NCBI GenBank assembly: GCA_023388075.1
Contig: JAEWGX010000127.1
Coordinates: forward strand, 1-64,000
Source of the DNA: Pseudomonadota bacterium
GTDB lineage: Bacteria; Pseudomonadota; Gammaproteobacteria; Burkholderiales; Burkholderiaceae_E
Length of the DNA: 64,000 nt
Reading direction: 5' to 3'
The position numbers and the translations under genes are program-made. Positions 9,393 through 18,738 of the stretch are shown here, one piece after another (positions within the stretch are counted from its first letter, which is position 1; every line of letters starts with the position of its first letter). The notes beneath the pieces were generated by a model. The model had not been told where the DNA came from and did no database searches. It saw only the letters and a list, made by a program, of their open reading frames with translations.

Positions 9393-9470
9393 GCGGATCC
9401 GGCTTCGCCGGTCCGCTGGCGGCGCTCCCCTTTTCAAGGGAGGAGCGCCGAAGGCGCTCGGGGGGTTGGC
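9393..9470. repeat. Hairpin-rich intergenic element between response regulator and kinase genes
   Basis: Three inverted repeats are packed into 78 bp. The first, 9393–9416, is GCGGATCCGGC–TT–CGCCGGTCCGC with one bulged base. The second, 9421–9449, pairs GGCGCTCCCCTT with AAGGGAGGAGCGCC around a short loop. The third, 9443–9459, is the perfect stem GAGCGCC–GAA–GGCGCTC, which shares its left arm with the second, so the two are mutually exclusive. The element ends at the stop codon of the regulator gene (9471). It looks like a repetitive extragenic palindrome of a kind common in Betaproteobacteria. It could tune kinase expression or mRNA stability. No second copy was recognised in this window. 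Confidence 0.6.
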
Positions 9471-10196
9471 TCATTCCACCCGTTCCACCTGCGCGGCCAG
9501 GATGTAACCCTCGTTGCGAATCGTCTTGATGATCCGCGGCTCACGCGCATCGTCGTTGAGCCGATTGCGCAGGCGGCTGATCTGCACGTCGATGCTGCGG
9601 TCGAATGGCGTGGCCTCGCGCCCGAGCGTCAGGTCCATCAACTGGTTGCGGTCCAGCACCCGGTTGGGATGCTCCACCAGCACCGCGAGCAGCCGGTACT
9701 CCGCCCCGCTCAACGACACGATCACGCCGTCGGGTCCGACCAGGTGCCGGGCGCCCGAATCCAGGATCCAGCCGGCGAACTTCACGCGTTGCGCGCCACC
9801 CAGCGTCGGCGGCAGGCTGCGGGTACGCCGGAGCACGCCCTTGATGCGCGCGAGCAGCTCGCGCGGGCTGAAGGGCTTGCCCATATAGTCGTCCGCGCCC
9901 ATCTCGATGCCGATGATGCGGTCGACCTCCTCCGCGCGCGCGGTGAGCATGATCACCGGCACGTTGGAGCGCGAGCGCAGCTCCCGGCAGAGCGTGAGGC
10001 CGTCCTCGCCCGGCATCATCACGTCGAGCACGATGATGTCCGGCTTGGTAGTGTCCAACACCTGGCGCATGTCCTTGGCGTCCCGTGCCACCGTCACCTT
10101 GATGCCGTTCTGGCCAAGATACTCGGCGAGCAGGTCCCGTATATCCGCATCGTCGTCTACCACCAGAACGTGGTCGGGATTGTCATTGTTGTCCAT
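9471..10196 (-). CDS. OmpR-family response regulator
   Basis: This is a cytoplasmic transcription factor of 241 residues. The receiver domain has the acidic pocket VVDDDADIRD, phosphoacceptor Asp58 in IIVLDVMMPGEDG, Thr in MLTARAEEVD and Lys in GKPFSPREL. A winged-helix DNA-binding domain follows, with GAEYRLLAVLVEHPN and DVQISRLRNRLND. The FDRSIDVQISRLRNRLN stretch is typical of OmpR. It is the first gene of a two-gene operon with the kinase at 7682–9316, separated by about 150 bp of hairpin-rich DNA. Confidence 0.93.
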   Translation of the reverse strand: MDNNDNPDHVLVVDDDADIRDLLAEYLGQNGIKVTVARDAKDMRQVLDTTKPDIIVLDVMMPGEDGLTLCRELRSRSNVPVIMLTARAEEVDRIIGIEMGADDYMGKPFSPRELLARIKGVLRRTRSLPPTLGGAQRVKFAGWILDSGARHLVGPDGVIVSLSGAEYRLLAVLVEHPNRVLDRNQLMDLTLGREATPFDRSIDVQISRLRNRLNDDAREPRIIKTIRNEGYILAAQVERVE

Positions 10197-10512
10197 GGTC
10201 TATTTGCTCGCTATGGGCACTTGCCTGATGGATCTCGGGACTTGCCGCGAACATTGTCGCGGGGGCGCTTGCTCCGGGGGTTCAGCTGCGTATCCCTGCG
10301 TAACAAGCGACGGCTTATGGTAACCGTGCGGTACCAGGCGACGGCCTGCGCCACACATCGACTCTCTTCGAAAAGCCCGGCTTACACGCGTCATGTGCAA
10401 TGAAGCTTCGGGGCATCGCAGTGCTTCGCCGCGGTCCGGAACAGCGGACAGAAACCGGTCGCGGGCACCGTGATTGCTCAACGGAAGTTCTACCACAAAT
10501 GAGGAACTGACC
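10197..10512. other. Divergent intergenic region, no gene seen
   Basis: This 316-bp stretch lies between the leftward response-regulator gene and the rightward lipoprotein gene, so it must hold both promoters. No convincing ORF, RNA gene or operator palindrome was found. The only clear signal is GAGGA about seven bases before the ATG at 10513, the lipoprotein ribosome-binding site. Base composition is a little less GC-rich than the neighbouring genes. Confidence 0.5.
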
Positions 10513-10743
10513 ATGAAACTCATGACCAAACTCTTTGCCACTTCCGCGTGTGCTCTTGCCCTGTCGGCCTGCGATTTCGAGCAGCGGCCGGACAGCGCCC
10601 CCGACCAGGGGGGATCGAGCATGACTCAACCGCGCTCGCCTGGCGCGGCGCCGATGAGCCCGGGTGGCGCGGGCGGCGCCGGCGGCGGCACCACCAGCCC
10701 GGGGGGCACGAGCTCCGGCGGCGCTGCTGGCGGCGCCAACTGA
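10513..10743 (+). CDS. Small Gly/Ser/Pro-rich lipoprotein
   Basis: This encodes a 76-residue predicted lipoprotein. The N-terminus MKLMTKLFATSACALALSAC is a lipoprotein signal with lipobox LSAC at Cys20. The mature part is short, low-complexity and unstructured, with runs such as GGAGGAGGGTTSPGG. The start at 10513 was preferred over ATG 10474 because it gives a clean signal peptide and has GAGGA just upstream. No family is recognised. Similar tiny lipoproteins in related genomes are called hypothetical, and the role here is unknown. Confidence 0.7.
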   Translation: MKLMTKLFATSACALALSACDFEQRPDSAPDQGGSSMTQPRSPGAAPMSPGGAGGAGGGTTSPGGTSSGGAAGGAN

Positions 10744-11203
10744 GGCGAGATGCACTTCGCCACGGCGGTGTCCCGCCTTCCTCCCGGCGAGCAGGGGCGC
10801 GCCTCGGGCGCGTCCCGGCTTCGACCGGGCGGGGCCGCCGGCCTTTTCCGTCCTTCCTTTCCCTTGGCGCTTGCCCGCGCCTCAGGCCATGGCCATTCCA
10901 GGCCGACTCGTTCATACGGACGCTCTCGTGTCCGCTTCCGCGCTCGCCTGACAGGCGGCCGCTCGCACGCGCGCCATTTCGCGCATCGGCCTGCATCCCG
11001 TTGCACGCGCGCCTTCTCGACCCGATCGGATGTCCTAGCGATGTCCATCCTCTGCCACCGCGACCCAGACACTCCGTGAGCTGGTGTGTCCCGACACGGC
11101 CCAACTAGCGTCGCCCGTCAACTTGCAACCGCGTGCGTCCGGCAGGATCATAGCGCCTTCGGGTCGGCGCGCTGATGCCGAAGGCCCAGCCCGCCGAGAG
11201 AAA
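10744..11203. other. 460-bp region without a recognisable gene
   Basis: Several overlapping ORFs exist on both strands but none has a signal peptide, known motif or convincing start. The stretch 10846–10870 is pyrimidine-rich (CCTTTTCCGTCCTTCC and following) and follows the small inverted repeat CCCGG–CTTCGA–CCGGG at about 10826–10841. It could end the lipoprotein transcript, but there is no clean U-tract. The promoter of the methyltransferase-like gene at 11204 must lie near the right edge. Confidence 0.4.
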
Positions 11204-11857
11204 ATGAGCTACATAAAGCGATTCGCCGTCACCGGAAGCGTTTGTCCCTCTACCCCAGTCTTTGGCCAGCGTGCCGCCGCGGAGGTGGTGAAACTGGCAC
11301 CGCAGTTCGATCGCATCGTCGTGGCCGGCATCGGCAGCGGCGTGGTCGCGAGCCGGATCTACCGGAAGTGTCCCAAGGCCGTCTTCGTGGAGTGCGACCC
11401 GCACTTCTCGCGGCAGTTCAGCGCACGCCACCCCGAAGCGACGGTGATCACGGACTACGTCCAGCACCTGCATGATCATCTTCCGGACCTGAAGCAGGAA
11501 CGCGTGCTGGTAGCCTCCTTCGTTCCGACGGCCGGTTCGTTCTACTCGGACGAGGTGGTGAAGTTCTTCGTCTCGGTCTGCCGCAGCGGCGGGTCCGTCC
11601 TGCAGATGCGCTATCTGCCCCACCAGATGAGCACGCGTTTCTTCGAGGGCATGAGAGCGCGTGGCATCGTGAGCAAGCGCCTCTTCACGGTGGCGATGAA
11701 TCTTCCCCCGGTCTCGATGTACGGCCTGCGCGCCATGCTGGCGCCGGTGTCGAGCAGCGGCGTGCCGACGATGATCGCGCGCCCGTCGCCAGCGCGCCAC
11801 CCGGCTGCGGCCAAGGTGGCGAAAGTCGTGGGGGACCGGCGGGACGCGGTTGCCTGA
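11204..11857 (+). CDS. Putative SAM-dependent methyltransferase, phospholipid N-methyltransferase-like
   Basis: This 217-residue cytoplasmic protein has a Rossmann-type start. The glycine motif is VVAGIGSGVVASRI at about residues 39–52, followed by the acidic strand end VFVECDPHFSRQF (Glu63/Asp65). A third strand is VLVASFVPTAGSFY near residue 101. This layout resembles PmtA-like phospholipid methyltransferases and rRNA adenine dimethylases. The usual post-I motif is recognisable, but catalytic specificity cannot be assigned. The start ATG 11204 was chosen over 11084 because the upstream 40 residues are low-complexity and lack support. It stands alone and converges on the OmpA-type lipoprotein gene. 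Confidence 0.55.
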   Translation: MSYIKRFAVTGSVCPSTPVFGQRAAAEVVKLAPQFDRIVVAGIGSGVVASRIYRKCPKAVFVECDPHFSRQFSARHPEATVITDYVQHLHDHLPDLKQERVLVASFVPTAGSFYSDEVVKFFVSVCRSGGSVLQMRYLPHQMSTRFFEGMRARGIVSKRLFTVAMNLPPVSMYGLRAMLAPVSSSGVPTMIARPSPARHPAAAKVAKVVGDRRDAVA

Positions 11858-11908
11858 TCACCGCGCGAGTCCGGCGCGCGGGGACGCCCGCAGGACCGCC
11901 GGACCGGG

Positions 11909-13117
11909 TCAGTCCCTGCCCGAAGCGCCGCCGAAGGCGAGCGGACGTCCGTCTCTCAGCAGCACCACCTCCACGCGGCGATTGAGCGCGCGACCCTTTT
12001 CCGTGGCATTGTCGGCTATGTAGTCGGCGGCGCCGATGCCGCCGCTGAAGATCCGGTCCGGTGCCGCGCCCCGTCGCAAGAGGATCTGGACCACTGCATC
12101 GGCCCGCGCCCGCGCCAACGCGTCGTTGGTCTCGCGCGAGCCGGTGGCGTCGGTGAATCCGGTCACCCGGATCTCGTCCGCGTGCGGCGCCTCGCGCAGC
12201 AGCAGACCGAGACCGTCGTCCGGCGCGACGATGGTCCGCGAAGCGGTGGCGAAGAAGACGCGCACCAGGCCGTGCGCGGGTACGGCGACCGACGCATGCG
12301 CCGCGGCGAGCGGCAGCTCGAGTGCCCGACGTCTCGGGTCCGCCCCCCAGCGCGACCCGGGCAAGGCCGGCGAGCCGGGAGACGGCGCATCCAGGTAGGT
12401 CACTTCCGGCAAGGCGGCCTCGCGCGTATCGGGCGATTGGCTCGGCACGGCTGCGAGTTGCGCCACCGGGGCGAACGGCGCGACTGGGGCGAGCGGCGCG
12501 ACTGGGGCGAGCGGCGCGCTTGCGGAGACGGCGTCGGCGCGCGCGCGCGCGACGGCTTGGGCGGGCGCGGACGGTGCGACGGGCGCCGCCGCGGCCAGCG
12601 CATGCTGCATGGCCTGCTGCAGCATCGCCTGGCTCTCCAGCGCGGCGCGAGCCTCGACGTACTCCGCGGCCTCCGGAGGTATGGGGCGCGGAGACGGCGG
12701 ACGACGCGGATTCGGCGAGACGAAGCTGGCGCGTTCACGATCTGCGCGCACCAGGATGCCACGGTAGAGGCCGCGCAGCGCGACGACCCGCCCTACCCTG
12801 GACGTGGCGAGCGGACGGCCGTCCTGGTCGAAGAAGCCCAGCTCCGCCCCTGGCGGGGCGGCGAAGGTGAGATAGGTCAGGTGCCCGTCGTCGTGAATCG
12901 CCTCGACCCCGGTCGACTCCGGCTTGAAGCGAAGGTAGGCCGGCTCGCTCTCCGAGGCCGGTGCCCGTGCGGCGCCAGCGGCGGCCCCGCCCGCCGCCGC
13001 GACACCGGGGGAATCCGGACGATTGGACGCACAGGCGGCCAGTAGCCCGAGCCCGCACACGAGCAGCATCGCTGCGATCCGCCCTCCGGGCGTCCTGGGG
13101 TTTGCATCAATCCGCAT
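11909..13117 (-). CDS. Outer-membrane lipoprotein: VirB9/TrbG-like domain plus OmpA-like peptidoglycan-binding domain
   Basis: This 402-residue protein has a lipobox LAAC at Cys29. Residues about 60–125 (HDDGHLTYLTFAAPPGA, then VGRVVALRGLYRGILVR) resemble the C-terminal beta-sandwich of VirB9/TrbG, whose hallmark is fDDGr.TYi.F. A proline/alanine-rich middle with short repeats follows. Residues about 275–392 are a clear OmpA C-terminal domain, with VRVFFATASRTI, VTGFTDATGSRETND, the region LARARADAVVQIL and GRALNRRVEVVLL. The OmpA part would anchor the protein to peptidoglycan. No conjugation or type IV secretion genes are nearby. It overlaps the Bug receptor gene by 11 bp. Confidence 0.75.
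   Translation of the reverse strand: MRIDANPRTPGGRIAAMLLVCGLGLLAACASNRPDSPGVAAAGGAAAGAARAPASESEPAYLRFKPESTGVEAIHDDGHLTYLTFAAPPGAELGFFDQDGRPLATSRVGRVVALRGLYRGILVRADRERASFVSPNPRRPPSPRPIPPEAAEYVEARAALESQAMLQQAMQHALAAAAPVAPSAPAQAVARARADAVSASAPLAPVAPLAPVAPFAPVAQLAAVPSQSPDTREAALPEVTYLDAPSPGSPALPGSRWGADPRRRALELPLAAAHASVAVPAHGLVRVFFATASRTIVAPDDGLGLLLREAPHADEIRVTGFTDATGSRETNDALARARADAVVQILLRRGAAPDRIFSGGIGAADYIADNATEKGRALNRRVEVVLLRDGRPLAFGGASGRD
12468..12521. repeat. Three 18-bp tandem repeats inside the OmpA-type lipoprotein gene
   Basis: The unit GGGGCGARCGGCGCGACT occurs three times head to tail; the last copy diverges at its end. Being 18 bp it keeps frame and codes for the repeated APVAPL-type hexapeptide of the linker. 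A (GC)7 run follows at about 12537–12550. Copy-number changes would only alter linker length. Confidence 0.75.
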
Positions 13118-14126
13118 ACTGTCCCGCCTTGCGAAGAATGGGTGCCCAGCGCGCGGTCTCCTCGCCGAGCAGCAGGGCGAGCCCTTCGGGCGTTGCCTGC
13201 CGCGGCGTGGCGACGACCGCCTGCATCTCCTTCATGGCGGCGACGAACGCCGGCGAGGCGAGCGCCGACCGAAGCAGGGCAGCGCGGTCCGCGACCACGG
13301 CGGTGGGAGTGCCGCGCGGCGCGAACAGGCCGTGCCAGATGGAGAGCTCGAGTCCGCGGATGCCGGCCTCCGTCACGGCGGGCAGCCCGGGCATGCCGGG
13401 AAGGCGGCCGGCGCTGGTGACACCGAGACCGACGATCCGGCCGCTGCGGATGGGCGCCGCGGTGTTGGTGGTCTGGTCGCACATCACGTCCGCCCGGCCG
13501 GCCTGAAGGTCCGCCAGCGCCGGTCCGGTGCCGCGATAGGGCACCTGGATGAAGTCGACGTCGAGCGCGATCGAAAGCAGCAACCCGCACAGGTGCGACG
13601 CCGCGCCCATGCCCGCGTAGGCGACGATGACGGAGGCCCGCTCGCGCTTCAGGTACGCGACGGCGTGCGCCAGCGTGCGGGCCGGAAAGCCCGGCCGCGC
13701 GACCAGGGTCATCGGCACGTCCACGACCCGGCCGATCGGCTCGAAGTCCCGCCGGGAGTCATAGGGCAGGCTGCGGTAGAGCACGGGCGCGGTCGCCATG
13801 CCGACGTGATGCAGCAGCAGCGTGTTGCCGTCCGGGCGCGTCGCGGCGACAGCCGCGGCGCCGGCGGTGCCGCCGCTGCCCGCGTGGTTCTCCACGAGGA
13901 CGGCGCGGCCCGATCGCGCCGACATGGCCGCGGCGAGGGCGCGCGCGACGGTATCCGTGGGGCCCTTGGCGGCGAAGGGGACGACGAGCGTGATGGACGC
14001 CTCCGCCGGAGGTGCAGGGGGTGCCGACAGCGCGACGGCCGGCGCGGCGAGGAGCCCGCCGGCGAGCACCGCCACGGCCGTGAGCCATGGCAGGGGGCGG
14101 CGTCTGGACAGGGAGCGACGACACAT
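13107..14126 (-). CDS. Bug-family (TctC) tripartite tricarboxylate periplasmic receptor
   Basis: This periplasmic solute-binding protein of about 339 residues is of the Bug family that expanded in Bordetella and other Burkholderiales. Signal peptide helix PLPWLTAVAVLAGGLLAAPAV is followed by the family opening ITLVVPFAAKGPTDTVARAL. Then come VENHAGSGGTAGAAAVA, FIQVPYRGTGPALADLQAG and VTEAGIRGLELSIWHGLFAP. Start ATG 14126 was preferred over 14240 because it places the signal peptide correctly. No TctA/TctB membrane genes are adjacent, as is usual for orphan Bug receptors. The ligand, probably a carboxylate, is unknown. Confidence 0.88.
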   Translation of the reverse strand: MCRRSLSRRRPLPWLTAVAVLAGGLLAAPAVALSAPPAPPAEASITLVVPFAAKGPTDTVARALAAAMSARSGRAVLVENHAGSGGTAGAAAVAATRPDGNTLLLHHVGMATAPVLYRSLPYDSRRDFEPIGRVVDVPMTLVARPGFPARTLAHAVAYLKRERASVIVAYAGMGAASHLCGLLLSIALDVDFIQVPYRGTGPALADLQAGRADVMCDQTTNTAAPIRSGRIVGLGVTSAGRLPGMPGLPAVTEAGIRGLELSIWHGLFAPRGTPTAVVADRAALLRSALASPAFVAAMKEMQAVVATPRQATPEGLALLLGEETARWAPILRKAGQYAD

Positions 14127-14252
14127 GGCGGACCGGGCTTCGCGATGAACCGGAGCCGATCCTACGGCGCGCCACGCTGCGCGCCGGGCCTGAAGCCGGC
14201 CGATCGTCCTACGCCAGGCGGCCGAGCGGGCCGCGTCCAATGGCCGGCGCGG

Positions 14253-15113
14253 CTACTTCCGCTCGTGCGCGAACGCCCAGTAGAGCTCGCGGGCCTTGCG
14301 ATAGACCGGGCCGATCGGAATCCTGCGGTCCTCCACCCGGGTGCAGGGCTGCACCTTTCCGTAGTTGCCGGTGCAGAACACCTCGTCGGCGGCCAGCACG
14401 TCGTCCATGGTGACCCGTTGCTCCAGCACGGGACGACCCTCCTCGCGCAGCAGGGCGATCGTCCGCTGCCGGGTGATGCCGTTGAGGAAGCTGCCATTGG
14501 GGGCCGGCGTGACGACCACCCCGTCCTTCACGATGAAGAGATTCGAGGTCGCGGTCTCGGCGACGTTGCCGAGCATGTCCAGCACGATGGCGTTGCCGAA
14601 GCCGCGCGCCTGCGCGTCGGCGAAGGCGCGGGCGTTGTTGGGATAGAGCGCGCCGGTCTTCACTTCCGTCGGCATCGTCTCCAGGGTGGGTCGGCGAAAC
14701 CGGGACACGCCGAGCGAGAAGCCGGTGGGCTCCGGCATCGGCGCCTCGAAGAGCGAGAGGCAGAACCGCGTCGAGTCGGGATCGGGACAGATGGTGCCCA
14801 TCCCCTCTCCCTCGGCCCAGTACATCGGCTTGACGTAGAGGGCCGTCCTGGCGTCGAACTTGCGCGAGCCCTCCCGCGCCAACTCGACGATCTCGCCAAC
14901 TTCCCGCGTGGCGGCGAGCCCCATCCGGGCGGCCGAATCGTTGACCCGCCGCGCATGCGCCTCCAGGTCGGGCATGACGCCTTCGAACACCCGCGCGCCG
15001 TCGAACACCGACGATCCGAGCCAGGCGGCATGCGTTCTCGGGCCCATGATCGGCGGGTTGCCCTCGAGCCACTTGCCGTCGAGCCAGGTCCAGGTCCTCG
15101 AGTAGGAACTCAT
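14253..15113 (-). CDS. Class IV aminotransferase, branched-chain amino acid aminotransferase-like
   Basis: This PLP enzyme of 286 residues probably transaminates branched-chain or related 2-oxo acids. The fold IV hallmarks are SSVFDGARVFEGVMPDLEAH, PLP lysine Lys152 in EVKTGALYPNNARA, and the phosphate-binding ETATSNLFIV and NGITRQRTI. The PNNARA sequence differs from the textbook IlvE of this window (59079–60005), so it is a paralog and may have a different substrate; D-amino acid transaminase or aminodeoxychorismate lyase are less likely given length and motifs. The start ATG 15113 lies 72 bp from the divergent SIMPL gene. Confidence 0.82.
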   Translation of the reverse strand: MSSYSRTWTWLDGKWLEGNPPIMGPRTHAAWLGSSVFDGARVFEGVMPDLEAHARRVNDSAARMGLAATREVGEIVELAREGSRKFDARTALYVKPMYWAEGEGMGTICPDPDSTRFCLSLFEAPMPEPTGFSLGVSRFRRPTLETMPTEVKTGALYPNNARAFADAQARGFGNAIVLDMLGNVAETATSNLFIVKDGVVVTPAPNGSFLNGITRQRTIALLREEGRPVLEQRVTMDDVLAADEVFCTGNYGKVQPCTRVEDRRIPIGPVYRKARELYWAFAHERK

Positions 15114-15185
15114 CTGCTTCCTCCTGCGCGTGAATGCCCGCGCTATCATCGAACGCCGATCCTCCAGTCTACTCCGCGAACCATC

Positions 15186-15920
15186 ATGAAGCGCCTTGGC
15201 AGCAACTCCCGACCGCTGACCGCCCATCCCCCTGGCCGCCTGGTCAGCGCCTTGCGCGGCGCCCTCGTCGGGCTCGCGCTGGCCGCCGCGCCGGCGATCG
15301 CGCTGGCCGGGCCGACGCTGCACCTCGAGGCGAGCGTTCGCAGCGAGCTGCCCAACGACGAGATGGTCGTCCAGCTCGCCGTGGAGCGCTCCGGCCCCGC
15401 GGCCGAGAAGCTGAACGAGGAGGTGCTTCAGGCCCTCGACCTCGCCCTGGCGAAGGCGAAGACGGTATCCGGTGTCAGGGCCCGGCTCGGATCGGTCACG
15501 ACGCAGCCTGACTGGGGCCCCCAGGGCCGGCGCACCGGCTGGCGCGTGCGCGGCGTGGTCGTGCTGGAAGGCAGCGATCTCGGCGCCACCGGAGAGCTCG
15601 CCGGCGAGCTCTCCTCGGACCTTCAGATCGCCGGGGTCTCGTTCCGGCTGACCGAGGCCGCGCGCAACCGGGAGCAGGCCCGGCTGATCGAGGAAGCGGC
15701 GGCGGCTTTCAAGGCGAAGGCCGCGCAGACGTCGAAGGCGTTCGGCTACCAATCGTTCGAGCTCAAGACGCTCACCCTGGACCATGCCGCCACCACCCCG
15801 CCACCGCGGCCGATGCAGATGGAGTTCCGCGCCGCGGCCGACTCCGCCGCCAAGGTGCCGACCGACGGCGGGGACACGACAGTGACCTTGACGATAGGCG
15901 GCTCGGTGGAGCTGAAGTGA
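15186..15920 (+). CDS. SIMPL domain (DUF541) exported protein
   Basis: A 244-residue protein with a twin-basic N-terminus and a signal helix ending ALAGP near residue 41. The mature part has the SIMPL pattern: THLHLEA-type strand, RSELPNDEMVVQLAVERSG, paired helices LNEEVLQALDLALAKAK, GWRVRGVVVLEGSDL and RLIEEAAAAFKAKAAQ. Related proteins form periplasmic or outer-membrane beta-rich assemblies, and no enzymatic role is established. The ATG chosen sits directly before the basic signal-peptide start; the open frame extends upstream without support. The gene is followed 70 bp later by the ABC binding protein. Confidence 0.8.
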   Translation: MKRLGSNSRPLTAHPPGRLVSALRGALVGLALAAAPAIALAGPTLHLEASVRSELPNDEMVVQLAVERSGPAAEKLNEEVLQALDLALAKAKTVSGVRARLGSVTTQPDWGPQGRRTGWRVRGVVVLEGSDLGATGELAGELSSDLQIAGVSFRLTEAARNREQARLIEEAAAAFKAKAAQTSKAFGYQSFELKTLTLDHAATTPPPRPMQMEFRAAADSAAKVPTDGGDTTVTLTIGGSVELK

Positions 15921-15990
15921 CGACGTGAAGCGTGACGGCGCGGTCGGAATTTTGCTACCCTTGCGCCGACACCCGCCCTGGAGAATCCCC

Positions 15991-17064
15991 GTGACCACCT
16001 TCCCCTGGCGCCTCTCGAGGCCCGCGTCCGGCCGCCTGGCCAACTGGCTGGCCCTGGGCCTGATCGGCACGGCCGCCCTCGTTGCCCACTCGCCCGCAGC
16101 AGCCCAGATGACACCCGTGAAGTTCCAGCTCGACTGGCGGTTCGAAGGACCCGCCGCGCTCTTCCTGCTCCCCAAGGCCAAGGGCTACTTCGAGGCCGAG
16201 AAGCTGGACGTGACGATCGACAGCGGCAACGGCTCCGGCAACGCGGTCAACCGCGTGGCCTCCGGCGCCTACGACATCGGCTTCGCCGACATGGCGGCAC
16301 TGATGGAGTTCTGGGGCAACAACCCGGGCATGCCGAACAAGCCGGTGGCGGTCATGATGGTCTACAACAATACGCCGGCCGCTGTCTTCGCGCTTCGGAA
16401 GTCGGGCATCAAGTCGCCCGCGGACCTGATCGGCAAGAAGGTCGGCGCGCCCGTCTTCGACGCCGGGCGCAAGGCGTTCCCGGTCTTCGCCGCGGCCAAC
16501 AGCATCGATCCCGCCAAGGTGAACTGGGTCAGCATGGATCCGCCGCTGCGCGAGACGATGCTCGCGCGCGGCGACGTCGATGCCATCACCGGCTTCTATT
16601 TCACGTCGCTGCTCAACCTGAATGCGCGCGGCGTGAAGGACGAGGACATCGTCATCCTGCCCTATCCGCAATACGGCGTGAAGCACTACGGCAACGTGAT
16701 CATCGCCTCGCCGAAGCTGCTCCAGGAGAAGCCGGACGTCGTCAAGGGCTTCCTGCGCGCCCTCACCAAGGGCGTCAAGGAAGTGCTCCAGGATCCGGAC
16801 GGCTCGGTCAAGTACGTGAAGGCGCGGGATCCGATCATCGACGAGGCGTTGGAGCGGCGCCGGCTCAAGCTTGCCATCCAGGGCTCGATCGCGACCGACG
16901 ACGCCAAGGCCGAGGGCTTCGGCGAGGTGCGCGGGCCGCGCCTCTCGCTGATGGCCTCCCAGGTGGCCGACGCCTTCTCGCTCAAGGAACGCATCGACCC
17001 AGACAAGCTGTTCGATTCCAGCTACCTGCCGCCGAAGGACGCACGCAACCTCTTCACCCGGTAG
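15991..17064 (+). CDS. NMT1/THI5-like ABC transporter substrate-binding protein
   Basis: This periplasmic receptor has about 357 residues. The start is taken as GTG 15991, with GGAGA seven bases upstream; GTG 15925 is possible but adds 22 unsupported residues. A signal peptide with ALVAHSPAAAQ leads into VKFQLDWRFEGPAALFLLP, the opening of NMT1-type receptors. These bind thiamin pyrimidine precursors, nitrate, taurine or aromatic acids. ATPase and permease genes follow directly, so this is a complete three-gene importer. The WRFEGPAALF motif in place of the thiamin-type W.P...H leaves the ligand open. Confidence 0.87.
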   Translation: MTTFPWRLSRPASGRLANWLALGLIGTAALVAHSPAAAQMTPVKFQLDWRFEGPAALFLLPKAKGYFEAEKLDVTIDSGNGSGNAVNRVASGAYDIGFADMAALMEFWGNNPGMPNKPVAVMMVYNNTPAAVFALRKSGIKSPADLIGKKVGAPVFDAGRKAFPVFAAANSIDPAKVNWVSMDPPLRETMLARGDVDAITGFYFTSLLNLNARGVKDEDIVILPYPQYGVKHYGNVIIASPKLLQEKPDVVKGFLRALTKGVKEVLQDPDGSVKYVKARDPIIDEALERRRLKLAIQGSIATDDAKAEGFGEVRGPRLSLMASQVADAFSLKERIDPDKLFDSSYLPPKDARNLFTR

Positions 17065-17077
17065 CCCGGCGCAACGC

Positions 17078-17905
<828 letters not shown>

Positions 17906-17947
17906 GCGGCGTGGCCCGCGGGGCGGCGTGATCGGAGGCGCGCGGCC

Positions 17948-18709
17948 ATGGCGATGAGCCGGGCGTCGCAGCGGCTCGCCCCCCTCGTGCTGCTGGCGGC
18001 GGTGCTGCTGCTCTGGGAGGGCATATGCCGCGGCCTGCAGGTGTCCGAGTTCATCTTCCCGGCGCCGACCGCGATCGTCGCCTCGCTCTTCGAGTTCGCG
18101 CCGGTGATCGGCCAGCACGCCTGGCGCACCTTCTGGACGACGATGGTGGGATTCGCGCTCTCCATCGTCGTCGGCGTGCTCCTCGGCTTCCTGATCGGCT
18201 CTTCGCGCCTCGCCTACGCGGCAGTCTACCCGCTCATGACCGCGTTCAACGCGCTGCCCAAGGCGGCGTTCGTCCCGGTGCTCGTCGTCTGGTTCGGCAT
18301 CGGCGTCGGGCCGGCGGTCCTGACCGCCTTCCTCATCTCGTTCTTTCCGATCATGGTCAACATCGCCACCGGCCTCGCGACGCTCGAGCCCGAGCTCGAG
18401 GACGTGTTGCGGGTTCTCGGCGCCAAGCGCACCGACGTGCTGCTCAAGGTCGGGCTGCCGCGCTCGCTGCCCTATTTCTTCGCGTCACTCAAGGTGGCGA
18501 TCACCCTCGCCTTCGTCGGGACAACGGTTTCCGAGATGACCGCCTCCAACGAGGGCATCGGCTACCTGCTGATCTCGGCCGGCTCGGCCCTTCGCATGCC
18601 GCTCGCCTTCGCCGGACTGGTGGTGATCGCCGTGATGGCGATGGCCATGTACGAGCTGTTCGCCTACCTGGAGAAGCACACCACCGGCTGGGCGCACCGG
18701 GGCTCGTAG
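17948..18709 (+). CDS. ABC transporter permease, SsuC/TauC type
   Basis: This inner-membrane permease has 253 residues with about six helices. The coupling loop reads LEDVLRVLGAKRTDVLL followed by KVGLPRSLPYFFASLK, the EAA motif of binding-protein-dependent permeases. It completes the importer begun at 15991. The stop is 29 bp from the convergent hupE stop. Short direct repeats of GCGACCTTCC lie between them, but no intrinsic terminator is evident. Confidence 0.92.
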   Translation: MAMSRASQRLAPLVLLAAVLLLWEGICRGLQVSEFIFPAPTAIVASLFEFAPVIGQHAWRTFWTTMVGFALSIVVGVLLGFLIGSSRLAYAAVYPLMTAFNALPKAAFVPVLVVWFGIGVGPAVLTAFLISFFPIMVNIATGLATLEPELEDVLRVLGAKRTDVLLKVGLPRSLPYFFASLKVAITLAFVGTTVSEMTASNEGIGYLLISAGSALRMPLAFAGLVVIAVMAMAMYELFAYLEKHTTGWAHRGS

Positions 18710-18738
18710 CCCCCGCCGCGACCTTCCGCGACCTTCCT

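Noticed and set aside
12537..12550. (GC)7 run as a phase-variation tract
   Set aside because: Its length is short, it sits in the middle of a linker and there is no sign of an out-of-frame alternative.
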